Position numbers and translations under genes: made by a program
Shown: in pieces, positions 41,536 to 50,012 of the stretch
How the letters are laid out: each line of letters opens with the position of its first letter
How positions within the stretch are numbered: the stretch's first letter is position 1
Assembly (NCBI GenBank): GCA_963664365.1
Contig: OY761144.1
Span: forward strand, 310,001 to 374,000
DNA: 64,000 nucleotides
From: VXRN01 sp963664365
Lineage (GTDB): Bacteria; Chloroflexota; Dehalococcoidia; Lucifugimonadales; UBA1123
Direction: 5' to 3'
The notes under the pieces: generated by a model
Told to the model about the DNA's origin: nothing
Database searches by the model: none
The model's input: only the letters and a program-made list of their open reading frames with translations

Positions 41536-42549
41536 ATGAAACCCGGCAAACTCCCTCTCCATCTTCTCGCTCGTCTGCTGGACGACGTTCAGCCCTCAGA
41601 CCCGAGGGTCGTCGTCGGCCCGCGAGTGGGCGAAGACGCCGCCCTCATAGACTTCGGCGACCGTTGCCTCGTCGCGAAGACCGACCCCATCACATTCGCC
41701 ACCGACCTGATCGGATGGTACATGGTCAACGTCAATGCCAACGACATCGCGGCGATGGGCGCGACCCCGAAGTGGCTGCTCGCGACCTTCCTGCTGCCTG
41801 AAGCCGCTTCCGAGGCCCAGGCGGCAGAGGTGTTCCGACAGGTCCTGTCCGCGTCCGCGGAACTTGGCGTCACGCTGGTCGGGGGGCATACCGAGATCAC
41901 CGTCGGACTCGACAGGCCCATCGCCGTCGGCGCGATGCTGGGCGAGGTGGACAAAGACCGCGCGATCCTCAGTTCCGGCGTCCGCCCCGGCGACGCGGTG
42001 ATCCTCACCAAGGGCATCGCGCTGGAGGGGACTTCCATTCTCGCGCGCGAGGCAAGGGACCGCCTCGCCGAGTCGAGCGTCGGCGCCAACCTGCTGGAAT
42101 CAGCCGCGAACCTGCTGTTCGATCCCGGCATCAGCGTGGTGGCCGATGCCCGCATCGCTTGTTCCGCCGCGGACGTCCACGCGATGCACGACCCGACGGA
42201 AGGCGGACTTTCAGGCGGACTCTACGAGTTGGCCGTCGCCGGCGTCGGGTTCGAGATCGACGAGGCGGCCATTCCCATCCTGCCGGAGTGCGCCCGGATC
42301 TGCGAGTCTCTGGGCCTCGATCCGCTCGGCCTGATAGCCTCCGGCTCGCTCCTAGTCGCGGTGGACCCCGACGACGCGCCCGCTGTGGTCAACTCACTGC
42401 GAGACAACGGGATAGGGTCTCGCGTCATCGGCTTCGCCAACACGAGGGCCGGCGAAGTCACGCTCCGGACACGCTCCGGCGTGGTGGATTTCCCCCGATT
42501 CGAGCGCGACGAGCTCGCCCGCTGCTTTGGCGGCTTGGAGACAGCTTAG
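41536..42549 (+). CDS. HypE/ThiL-like AIR-synthase family protein
   Basis: A 337-residue PurM/AIR synthase-fold ATP-binding protein. It has VGPRVGEDAALIDFGD near residue 28, ANDIAAMGATPKWLL near 70, LVGGHTEITVGL near 112 and the HypE-type HDPTEGGLSGGLYEL near 217. The C-terminal Cys needed by HypE for thiocyanate formation is absent (ends GGLETA), so a role in hydrogenase maturation is unlikely. No hydrogenase or thiamine genes adjoin it. ATG 41536 is set by homology; the frame continues far upstream only as antisense of other genes. Confidence 0.82.
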   Translation: MKPGKLPLHLLARLLDDVQPSDPRVVVGPRVGEDAALIDFGDRCLVAKTDPITFATDLIGWYMVNVNANDIAAMGATPKWLLATFLLPEAASEAQAAEVFRQVLSASAELGVTLVGGHTEITVGLDRPIAVGAMLGEVDKDRAILSSGVRPGDAVILTKGIALEGTSILAREARDRLAESSVGANLLESAANLLFDPGISVVADARIACSAADVHAMHDPTEGGLSGGLYELAVAGVGFEIDEAAIPILPECARICESLGLDPLGLIASGSLLVAVDPDDAPAVVNSLRDNGIGSRVIGFANTRAGEVTLRTRSGVVDFPRFERDELARCFGGLETA

Positions 42550-42624
42550 AGCCTCGTCCCGGCCCCTCGAATTGGTCGCCGATTTTCAGAGTTCCCGCCT
42601 TGCGAGGGCAGCCTTTGCCCATGA

Positions 42625-42630
42625 TATGAT
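42625..42630 (+). promoter_or_regulatory. Putative -10 box of dnaA
   Basis: TATGAT lies 22 nt before the dnaA ATG; a TTGCGA 19 nt further upstream is a possible but wide-spaced -35. The AGAGGAG ribosome-binding site follows. Confidence 0.35.
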
Positions 42631-42651
42631 CTGACCTCTCAGAGGAGCCAC

Positions 42652-44031
42652 ATGACCACAATCGCCGCCGGCCCCAGGCAGTTGTGGGAGGCCACGCTTG
42701 GTCACCTGCAATTGCTTGTCACCCGGCCTAACTACGATACTTGGCTGAAGCATACCGTTGGAAAGGACTTCCGCGACGGACTGTTCATAGTTGGCACACC
42801 GAACGCATTCGTCTCGGAGATGCTCGAACAGCGCATGTACTCGGTCATCTCCCAGACCCTCGAAAGGGTGGTCGAGACGCCCGTCGAGATCAGGTTCGAG
42901 GTGGTGTCCGCCGAGGCCGCGCTTCCCGCGCCGGAACCGGACGCCGACGAGTCGCCCGCGCCGCTCATGCCGCCGGCCCCGGCAGATTCCGCGCGCGCCA
43001 ACGGCCACACGCCCGTTGCGCTCAACCCGAAGTACACCTTCAACTCGTTCATCGTCGGCAAGTCCAACGACCTGGCGCACGCCGCCGCCGCGGGAGTAGC
43101 GCAGAAGCCCGGCGAACTGTACAACCCACTTGTGATGTACTCCGACGTCGGGCTGGGCAAGACACACCTCATGCAGGCGATCGGCCACGCGCTGGCGAGA
43201 CGCGGAATGGCGCCGCTGTACGCCACCACAGAGGAGTTCACCAACTCATACATCAAGGCAATCCGCGAAGGCACAACCGAAGACTTCAGAGAGCGCTACC
43301 GAACCGCCGACGTGTTGCTCCTCGACGACCTCCAGTTCCTAATCGGCAAGGAGCAGACGCAGGAAGGCTTCTTCCACACCTTCAACGCGCTCCACATGAC
43401 CAACAGGCAGATCGTGCTGACCTCGGACCGTCCCGTGTCCGGCCTGAAGCTGCTCGAAGATCGGATACAGTCGCGGCTCGCGGGCGGCCTCGTCGTTGAC
43501 ATCCAAACGCCCGACGTCGAAACCCGCATCGCCATTCTCAGGGCCAAGGCCGAGGGATCGCGGCAGCCCGTATGTGACGACGCTCTCCAATTCCTGGCCG
43601 AGCGCGTACACAGGAACATCCGAGAGCTTGAGGGGGGCCTCAACAGGGTTCTAGCCCTCGCCGACCTCACCGATCAGCCTGTCACCGTCGATCTTGTCAA
43701 GCGCACTATCACAGACGTGAGCGAGGACGACGCCGGTCGCAGAGTTCCCGAATCGGACGTGGTCAAGGCCGTCGCTGCTTACTTCAGCCTTGAGGTCGGT
43801 ATCCTCAAGGGACGCAGGCGTGACAAGAAGACCGCTAGGGCGCGGCAAGTCGCGATGTACCTGCTGAGAGAGGAATCCGGACTCAGACTGTCATCCATCG
43901 GCTCTATCCTGGGCGGCAAGTCGCATAACACAGTCAAGCACGGCTGTGACCGCATAGCGAACCAACTCAACGTTGACCCCAACCTGCGGCGCGACATCCT
44001 CAACATCCGCACGTCCCTTTCCGGACGGTAA
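42652..44031 (+). CDS. dnaA: Chromosomal replication initiator DnaA
   Basis: AAA+ initiator that opens the origin. The 459-residue protein has domain I (1-80), a Pro/Ala-rich linker (about 85-120), domain III starting at NPKYTFNSFIVG with Walker A SDVGLGKTHL near 165 and Walker B LLLDDLQFL near 222, and domain IV with the DNA-binding signature GGKSHNTVKHGCDRI near 425. Note GGKSHNTV where most have GRDHTTV: a conservative change in the box-recognition helix that may shift DnaA-box preference. AGAGGAG lies before the ATG. Confidence 0.95.
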   Translation: MTTIAAGPRQLWEATLGHLQLLVTRPNYDTWLKHTVGKDFRDGLFIVGTPNAFVSEMLEQRMYSVISQTLERVVETPVEIRFEVVSAEAALPAPEPDADESPAPLMPPAPADSARANGHTPVALNPKYTFNSFIVGKSNDLAHAAAAGVAQKPGELYNPLVMYSDVGLGKTHLMQAIGHALARRGMAPLYATTEEFTNSYIKAIREGTTEDFRERYRTADVLLLDDLQFLIGKEQTQEGFFHTFNALHMTNRQIVLTSDRPVSGLKLLEDRIQSRLAGGLVVDIQTPDVETRIAILRAKAEGSRQPVCDDALQFLAERVHRNIRELEGGLNRVLALADLTDQPVTVDLVKRTITDVSEDDAGRRVPESDVVKAVAAYFSLEVGILKGRRRDKKTARARQVAMYLLREESGLRLSSIGSILGGKSHNTVKHGCDRIANQLNVDPNLRRDILNIRTSLSGR

Positions 44032-44337
44032 CGGCCCCGTCGGGCTATTAGTTCCAGACAAGGGCTAACCTATTTCTGATATAGAATTAGACTCACCCCG
44101 ATACAAATATGTCGATAACTCGGCATATAATGTCGATAAGTAGGTTGGCATGAACATAACCGACCTCCCAATTCCCCGGATTGGCAATGTACAAACATGA
44201 GAACCCCGATTTGTCTCACCGCCATCGACAGTGAATCTCCAAGATACCCAACCCCTCTCCCAACGTAACCGAGAATGGAACCAAGTAACTATTGACAGCG
44301 CCGACACCCTTATTACTGTTATTGAGACACACAAAAT
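44032..44337. other. A+T-rich dnaA-obgE gap with two DnaA-box-like 9-mers; candidate origin or autoregulatory region
   Basis: A 306-bp gap, clearly richer in A+T than its surroundings. TGTCGATAA occurs at 44110-44118 and 44131-44139; its complement TTATCGACA differs from the canonical TTATCCACA at one position. The two boxes are exactly 21 bp apart, two helical turns, and flanked by A+T-rich sequence. Only two boxes are seen, fewer than in a typical origin. Confidence 0.4.
44292..44319 (+). promoter_or_regulatory. Possible promoter of obgE
   Basis: TTGACA (44292-44297) with 16 nt to TACTGT (44314-44319), a weak -10. No Shine-Dalgarno sequence precedes the obgE ATG at 44338, so the leader would be about 12 nt. 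Confidence 0.35.
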
Positions 44338-45627
44338 ATGATTGACCAAGTTTTCATCAATATAAAAAGTGGCAAGGGCGGCGATGGCGCGATTAGCGGG
44401 CGACGGGAGAAGTACGTTCCAAGAGGCGGGCCGGATGGAGGAGACGGTGGAACCGGGGGTAGCATCTACTTAGAAGCCGACTTGAACGTCAACACCCTGC
44501 TCGCCTACCGCTACAAGCGACATTTCACCGCCCCCGACGGCAGACGCGGCGAAGGCAGTCTGAAGCATGGCCGTGACGGCAAAGACTTGACTCTGCCGGT
44601 TCCCGTCGGAACCCAAGCATGGACATCTGATGATCCCCCACATCTGATCGCGGACCTAGACGAGCCTGGTCAGTCCGCCCTCGTCGTGAAGGGCGGCAAG
44701 GGCGGCGCGGGCAACGCTCACTACGCGACCTCCACCAATCGCTTTCCGCTCTTGGCCCAAGCAGGCGAACCCGGTGAAGAAATGACTCTTCGCCTTGAGT
44801 TGAAGCTGCTGGCCGATGTGGGCATCATCGGTGCTCCGAACGCCGGCAAGTCCAGCCTGCTGTCGGTCGTCTCCGCGGCGAGACCCAAGATCGCCGGCTA
44901 TCCGTTCACCACTCTTGAACCGTCTCTCGGGATGGTGGAGCACAGAGATGACTCATTCGTCATGGTTGACATCCCGGGTCTGATTGAAGGCGCGCACGAA
45001 GGCGTCGGCCTCGGCCTCCGGTTCCTGCGTCACGTCGAGCGCACGAGAGTATTGATTCACCTAGTCGATGGTTCACTGGACGACCCCGTTGCCCAATACC
45101 GCCGGATCAACGCTGAGCTTTCCCAGCATGAAATCGACCTCACTCTGAAACCTCAGATACTCGCTGTCAACAAGCTGGATCTCACCGATGTCCGTATCCT
45201 GAGGGACGACCTGGAAGATGCCTTCCGTGAAGCGACTGGGGGAGCCGACGTCTATTTCACCTCGGCGGCAACTCACGAGGGGGTTGCTCAGCTCCTTGAC
45301 GCTGTCGTCTCAGCCCTGCGGAATCCTCAAGCGGAACCTCCAGCTTGGGAGAGTGCCGCTCAAGATAACCTGCCCGTCGTCCGCCCGACTCCAAGGCAGC
45401 GTCGCCCCTCGGTTCGTATTGATGAAGAAGGCGCATTCATCGTCGAGTGGCCCTCGGCGGCGCGAATGGCCCCGATGGTGGACCCCGACGACTGGACAGC
45501 GAAGATACAGTTCTTCAACCGCTTGGAACGCATGGGAGTCGTCAGAGCGCTTGAGGACGCGGGAGTCGGCCCTGGGGACGTCGTCAGGATCGGCGAAGTG
45601 GAGTGGCTGTGGGAGTTGGAGGAGTAG
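44338..45627 (+). CDS. obgE: Obg/CgtA GTPase
   Basis: Ribosome-associated GTPase for 50S maturation and stringent control. The N-terminal Obg glycine-rich domain (about 1-158, GGPDGGDGGTGGSIYL) is followed by the G domain with G1 GAPNAGKSSLL near 166, G3 DIPGLIEGAHEGVGLG near 211 and G4 NKLDL near 281, then the OCT domain (about 345-429). 429 residues. Follows dnaA and converges with rpsU. Confidence 0.95.
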   Translation: MIDQVFINIKSGKGGDGAISGRREKYVPRGGPDGGDGGTGGSIYLEADLNVNTLLAYRYKRHFTAPDGRRGEGSLKHGRDGKDLTLPVPVGTQAWTSDDPPHLIADLDEPGQSALVVKGGKGGAGNAHYATSTNRFPLLAQAGEPGEEMTLRLELKLLADVGIIGAPNAGKSSLLSVVSAARPKIAGYPFTTLEPSLGMVEHRDDSFVMVDIPGLIEGAHEGVGLGLRFLRHVERTRVLIHLVDGSLDDPVAQYRRINAELSQHEIDLTLKPQILAVNKLDLTDVRILRDDLEDAFREATGGADVYFTSAATHEGVAQLLDAVVSALRNPQAEPPAWESAAQDNLPVVRPTPRQRRPSVRIDEEGAFIVEWPSAARMAPMVDPDDWTAKIQFFNRLERMGVVRALEDAGVGPGDVVRIGEVEWLWELEE

Positions 45628-45654
45628 CGGCGGACTTCAGACCCGCCTCGTCGC

Positions 45655-45843
45655 TTACCGACGCCGACGGCGTCGGATGCGCCGCAAACTCCGCTGCTTG
45701 TCGAGGCGCGCCTGCTCTCCCTTGGATCGGAAGAACCGCCGGTTCCGAAGCTCCCTGAGTATGCCCGACCTCTGCATCGAGGTCTGGAACCGCTTCAGCA
45801 GAGCTTCCGGCTCTTCCCCGTCTCTAAGGCTTACGAATGCCAA
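45655..45843 (-). CDS. rpsU: 30S ribosomal protein S21
   Basis: A 62-residue basic protein with the S21 pattern SLRDGEEPEALLKRFQ at the N-terminus, ELRNRRFF in the middle and a poly-Arg tail. It binds the 30S platform and assists initiation. It is convergent with obgE, with only 27 bp between the stop codons; GGCGG...CCGCC in that gap could form a small hairpin. Confidence 0.93.
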   Translation of the reverse strand: MAFVSLRDGEEPEALLKRFQTSMQRSGILRELRNRRFFRSKGEQARLDKQRSLRRIRRRRRR

Positions 45844-45919
45844 ATCATCTTCTCCTACAATCCTGACGTCGGAAGTGTTCTCTCACGTTGCGAATTGGAT
45901 TATAGCACAGGACGCCCCA

Positions 45920-46711
45920 CTACACGAACGGCCACGGGATGTTGTAGTTCGGGTCGAGCCGCGGAACTTCCCGATCCTTCAGCAGAAACCTGATCCGCTT
46001 CTTCATAGCTTTGATCTCAGGCCCCCGCAGATGCTCGAAAAGCCCTGCGGCCTCCGGCGACTCTCCGTCCAACTTCCGGTGGAGCTCGCCCAGGTCCTCT
46101 ATCAAGTCGTCCGGGATGCGCGAACCCCAGAACTCCATCATCACCGTGCGCAGCTTGAAACTCGTGTGGAACGTCAGCCCGTGGTCTATGCTCCAGATTC
46201 TGCCGTCCGCGCTCCTGATGCAGTGGCCGCCCTTCCGGTCCGCGTTGTTCGTCACCAGGTCGAAGACCATGATCTTGTGCAACTCCCGGTGAGCGCTTTC
46301 GTCCTTCACCATCTCGAAGTAGGTGTCGTCGGGGTCGCAGTCCACGAAGCGCTGGAACATTCCGACGCCGTAAGGACCGTCCCTAACCAGCGTCAAGGGG
46401 ATGTTCGGCCACCCCAGCAGCCGGCTCAGAAGGAACGACGCGTACTCCCGATTGTAGAGCGTGCCGATCGGGAAGTCCCACAGAGGACGCTCGCCATCGC
46501 GCGGCTTGTAGATCGCCCTGAGATACTTCCCCGGCCCTGCGTCGATCCACACGAGGAAGGTATAGTTCGACCCCCAAGGCATCCGGTGGCCGCCCGTGAT
46601 CTCTCCCGACTCCAGCAGCGGGCGCGCCGCTTCCTCGTCCAGGTTGACCGCCTCCGCGTCTTCGGGAACGGGCAGGACTATCCGTAAGTCTTGTCGAGAG
46701 AGGCGCGCCAT
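45920..46711 (-). CDS. SCO1664-family (PI3/4-kinase-like) protein
   Basis: A 263-residue protein of the SCO1664 family, distantly related to phosphatidylinositol 3-/4-kinases. Visible parts: AIYKPRDGERPLWDFPIGTL near residue 66, FDLVTNNADRKGGH near 150 (HRD-like catalytic loop) and WSIDHGLTFH near 172 (DFG-like). It is transcribed after the DUF3090 gene with a 27-bp gap; this pairing is conserved in actinobacteria and Chloroflexota. Biochemical role unproven. Confidence 0.85.
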   Translation of the reverse strand: MARLSRQDLRIVLPVPEDAEAVNLDEEAARPLLESGEITGGHRMPWGSNYTFLVWIDAGPGKYLRAIYKPRDGERPLWDFPIGTLYNREYASFLLSRLLGWPNIPLTLVRDGPYGVGMFQRFVDCDPDDTYFEMVKDESAHRELHKIMVFDLVTNNADRKGGHCIRSADGRIWSIDHGLTFHTSFKLRTVMMEFWGSRIPDDLIEDLGELHRKLDGESPEAAGLFEHLRGPEIKAMKKRIRFLLKDREVPRLDPNYNIPWPFV

Positions 46712-46738
46712 GACGTGAGATGGAGTTGTCTGGAACCG

Positions 46739-47272
46739 CTACTCTGAGTCCGGGTCCGCAAGCTGTTCGGGCGACAACTCTATGTGGCCGTTGACGCGCG
46801 CGCACCTATGCCCATCCGCGTCGATGGAACGACCGCACAGCGGGCACAGAGGCCGTCCGGCGGCGCACACCCGCAGAGCGCCTTCGGAGAACGCTTCGAG
46901 CTGCTCCCTGCTGGCCCATACCCGGACCGCGGCATCCTCCTCGTCCGTCTCGTCGTGCGCCTCGATGGTGAAGATGCCACGTCCGGGCACGTGCCCCAGC
47001 GCCAGTTTCATCACCTTGAAGTCCAAGCTCGTCAGGCCGGGAGCCTCCCGGTCCGTGGGCGGGTCCGGAGGCCCAATGCGGCTCTCCGGTATGCCGGCCA
47101 TCATCTGCTGGATCGCGAGCGCCAACTGGAAGAGTTGCTCCTTCTCGATCCAAATAGACGCGCTGCTGCTCGCGCTGTCCACGTGGATCCGGAACGTTCT
47201 CCTCCCAGGCTCTCCGAAGGCCTCCGCCTCAAGTCTTGAGACGCTCGTGAACTCGTTCTTGGGTACTGCCAT
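46739..47272 (-). CDS. DUF3090 family protein
   Basis: A 177-residue protein. The family pattern includes FGEPGRRTFRI near residue 19, IEKEQLFQLALAIQ near 42, and a C-terminal zinc-ribbon-like CPLCGRSIDADGHRCAR near 143-158. The genomic link to the SCO1664-like gene suggests the two act together. Function unknown. Confidence 0.88.
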   Translation of the reverse strand: MAVPKNEFTSVSRLEAEAFGEPGRRTFRIHVDSASSSASIWIEKEQLFQLALAIQQMMAGIPESRIGPPDPPTDREAPGLTSLDFKVMKLALGHVPGRGIFTIEAHDETDEEDAAVRVWASREQLEAFSEGALRVCAAGRPLCPLCGRSIDADGHRCARVNGHIELSPEQLADPDSE

Positions 47273-47370
47273 GATACTAGGGTCATGTTAGTCTCTCAGC
47301 CCCAAGACTCGCAAGTTTGCCCGCCGCCGCCGAACTTCCCATAACCTTCAAACTTCCTTAACATTTACCC

Positions 47371-47376
47371 TATAAA
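47371..47376 (+). promoter_or_regulatory. -10 box TATAAA with upstream direct-repeat-like motif
   Basis: TATAAA precedes the secreted-protein/two-component operon by ~55 nt. Immediately upstream, TTCAAACTTCC and TTAACATTTACC form an imperfect direct repeat that could be the binding site of the OmpR-type regulator encoded in the operon. Confidence 0.35.
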
Positions 47377-47431
47377 GTGTCTGTCACAAGGGTCGGAGAC
47401 CCGCATACACCCCAAAGGAGGTGACGGAACG

Positions 47432-47854
47432 TTGAAGAAGAGATGGTTGATAGGAAGCGTACTCGCCGCGCTGATGGTCTTCGCGATCACCGGCGGCGTC
47501 ATCATGGCGCAGGAGACTTCGGACTCCAAGAGGTCCGGCTTCGCGGCCAGGGTTGCCGACATCCTGGGACTGGAGGCCGACACGGTCGAGGATGCCATGG
47601 AGCAGGCCAAGAAGGAGATGTTCGAAGAGCATCTGGACGCCAAGCTGGCCGCAATGGTATCCAGCGGCCGCATAACCCAGGAGCAGGCCGACGAGTACAG
47701 GGCGTGGATCGAGTCCAAGCCGGACGGCGCGTTCGGCGGGCATCGCGGCTTTGGGAAGTTCGGCAAACGCGGCTTCAAGCGTGGCTTCGGAGACCGCGAC
47801 GGCAAGATGCACCCCTGGAAGAATGACTCTGATGAAGGGGCGCCGACCGGCTGA
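47432..47854 (+). CDS. Small secreted protein upstream of a two-component system
   Basis: A 140-residue protein with an N-terminal signal peptide (MKKRWLIGSVLAALMVFAI..., cleavage near MAQ at 26). The mature part has an acidic helical region (ADILGLEADTVEDAMEQAKK) and a Gly/Phe/Lys-rich tail. It resembles DUF2680-type secreted proteins. Starts with TTG, fixed by a near-perfect AAAGGAGGTGA (47414-47424) 7 nt upstream. It likely modulates or reports to the sensor kinase encoded next. Confidence 0.75.
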   Translation: MKKRWLIGSVLAALMVFAITGGVIMAQETSDSKRSGFAARVADILGLEADTVEDAMEQAKKEMFEEHLDAKLAAMVSSGRITQEQADEYRAWIESKPDGAFGGHRGFGKFGKRGFKRGFGDRDGKMHPWKNDSDEGAPTG

Positions 47855-47887
47855 TCGCGCCTAGCGCCCCAATAGAGAACTACACCC

Positions 47888-48577
47888 ATGCCCGGCAAGA
47901 TACTGATCATCGAGGACGACCCGGACACCAGCAGGCTGGTCGGCCTATACCTGTCCCTCGACGGCCACAAGGTTCTCGCCGCGTTTGACGGGACGGAGGG
48001 CCTACGGCTCGCCCGCGAGACCAAGCCGGACCTCATCGTGCTCGACCTCATGCTGCCGGGCATGGGCGGCATGGACGTATGCCGCCAACTTCGGGATGAG
48101 TCTATGGTTCCCATCGTCATGCTCACCGCGCGCGTCGATGAGAAAGACCGCCTCGAAGGACTGGACTCGGGCGCGGACGACTATGTGACCAAGCCGTTCA
48201 GCCCCAGGGAACTCGCCGCCAGGATAAGGGCCGTGCTGCGCCGCACAGCGAGAGAGGCGCTGGAGCGCGGCCCCGAGGAGATCGCGCACGGCGAGGTGAT
48301 TCTCAATCTCCGCCAACACGTCGCCAGGGTCGGCGGAGTCCCGGTCTCGCTCACCCCAACCGAGTTCCGTCTGCTGTCCCTCTTCGTCCGCGAGCCGGGC
48401 CGCACCTTCACCAGGGATCAAATCATCGACCGCGTCTTCGGATACGACTTCGACGGCTACGACCGCACCGTTGACGCGCATATCGCCAACCTCAGGCGAA
48501 GGCTCGGCGTCAAGCGCGGGGACGCCGAATACGTCAATACCGTTTACGGCGTGGGATACAGGTTCGGAAATGCCTAG
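47888..48577 (+). CDS. OmpR-family response regulator
   Basis: A 229-residue regulator. Receiver domain with acidic pair EDD at 9-11, phospho-acceptor Asp in VLDLMLPG near 53 and Lys in VTKPFSP near 104; C-terminal winged helix (about 130-227) ending YGVGYRF. It overlaps the sensor gene by 8 bp (ATGCCTAG). Confidence 0.93.
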   Translation: MPGKILIIEDDPDTSRLVGLYLSLDGHKVLAAFDGTEGLRLARETKPDLIVLDLMLPGMGGMDVCRQLRDESMVPIVMLTARVDEKDRLEGLDSGADDYVTKPFSPRELAARIRAVLRRTAREALERGPEEIAHGEVILNLRQHVARVGGVPVSLTPTEFRLLSLFVREPGRTFTRDQIIDRVFGYDFDGYDRTVDAHIANLRRRLGVKRGDAEYVNTVYGVGYRFGNA

Positions 48578-50012
48578 CTGGATATTCAGCCTCCAGTTCC
48601 GACTCGTGGTCAGCTTCGCGCTGGTGCTCGCGCTGGTTCTGGGGAGCGTCGGCGTGTTCATCGGATTGGCCGCCGACAGAGAGGCCGAGCGCCTCGCCGG
48701 TCTGAGCGACAGGGCGCACGCGCTCCGAATCAAGCAGGTACTGGCCGAATACTACGAGCGCAACAAAAGCTGGAACGACGTCCAGCCGGTGCTGGACCGC
48801 ACTGCTTTCGTCGCTGGACGCGAGATAGTGGCGCTCGATAAGGACGGCAAGCTCATCGGGCGAACCGGCGCGGACAAGGACAGGGCTGCGGCGTCGTGGA
48901 GGCGCGGCAAGCTCGCGACCCCGCTCGTCGTAAGCTCCGGCGAGGTGGGAACCGTGTACGTCGGGCCGGGCAGGAGAGACCCCAGGCACGTCGCGTACGC
49001 TAAGCCCGACGCGCCGCCTCCGGTCGAAATGCTCGACGCCGGCGGCGCGCTGCCTCTCGTCGGGAACGGCGAACTGGAGGAGCCGTCCTGGTCGCGCTTC
49101 TCGGACGTCACCAACCGCACTCTGATGTGGGGCGGGGCCGCCGCCGGAGCCGCCGGACTGCTGCTCATGTCATTGACCTCTCGCCGTATGCTCCGCTCGG
49201 TCCGCGCTCTCACGTCCGCCGCGCGGAAGATGGGCGCGGGAGACCTATCTCAGCGCGTTCCCGAAGAAGGCCGCGACGAGATAGGCCAACTGGCCCGGAC
49301 CTTCAACAACATGGCCGACGGCCTGCAGAGCGCCGAACGCCAGCGGCGCAACATGGTCGCGGACGTGGCTCACGAGCTGAGGACGCCCCTCTCCAATGTC
49401 CAAGGCTACGTCGAGGCTCTCCGTGACGGCGTGCTGCAGCCCGACGCGCCGACCCTCGGAGCCATACACCAGCAGGTGCGCTACCTCGCCGACTTGGTGG
49501 AAGACCTGCGGCTCTTGGCCGACACCGAGGCCGGCGACTTCAGCCTGGACCGCGAGCCCGCTTCGCTGACCGACGTAGTGCGGGAGTCCGTCGAGGGCAT
49601 CCGCGCGAGGGCGGACGCCAAGGGCGTCGCTATCGAGGCCGACCTTCCGACGGATTCGCCAAATGTGCGGTTCGACCGCACTCGGATAGCCCAGGTCGTC
49701 GGCAACCTGCTCGACAACGCCGTCCGCCACACGCCGACGGGCGGAAGCGTGAGAGTCACCGCGTCCGTCGGCCCTCCCGCCGCCGTCGTCTCAGTCGAGG
49801 ACACCGGCGAAGGCATCCCCGCCGATATGCTGCCGTTCATCTTCGAGCGGTTCTACCGTGTGGATCCGTCCCGAAGACGCGCCACCGGCGGCGCCGGACT
49901 GGGGCTGACCATCGCCAAGCAGCTTGTCGAAGCTCACGGCGGCTCGATACGCGCCGAAAGCGCCGCGAACGAGGGAACCACCATCACGTTCGACCTCCCC
50001 CTCGACGCCTAG
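48570..50012 (+). CDS. Sensor histidine kinase
   Basis: A 480-residue kinase. Two membrane segments (about 9-31 and 188-206) flank a periplasmic sensor domain. HAMP follows (LTSRRMLRSV...), then HisKA with phospho-His in VADVAHELRTPLSN near 267, and HATPase with NLLDNAVRHTP, DTGEGIP and GAGLGLTI. ATG 48570 is chosen because it overlaps the regulator stop and begins the membrane segment. Its stop overlaps the convergent AlbA_2 gene by 29 bp. Confidence 0.93.
   Translation: MPSWIFSLQFRLVVSFALVLALVLGSVGVFIGLAADREAERLAGLSDRAHALRIKQVLAEYYERNKSWNDVQPVLDRTAFVAGREIVALDKDGKLIGRTGADKDRAAASWRRGKLATPLVVSSGEVGTVYVGPGRRDPRHVAYAKPDAPPPVEMLDAGGALPLVGNGELEEPSWSRFSDVTNRTLMWGGAAAGAAGLLLMSLTSRRMLRSVRALTSAARKMGAGDLSQRVPEEGRDEIGQLARTFNNMADGLQSAERQRRNMVADVAHELRTPLSNVQGYVEALRDGVLQPDAPTLGAIHQQVRYLADLVEDLRLLADTEAGDFSLDREPASLTDVVRESVEGIRARADAKGVAIEADLPTDSPNVRFDRTRIAQVVGNLLDNAVRHTPTGGSVRVTASVGPPAAVVSVEDTGEGIPADMLPFIFERFYRVDPSRRRATGGAGLGLTIAKQLVEAHGGSIRAESAANEGTTITFDLPLDA

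Noticed and set aside
45218..46687. 489-codon plus-strand frame across the end of obgE, rpsU and the SCO1664-like gene
   Set aside because: It crosses three well-supported genes in other frames and shows no domain of its own.
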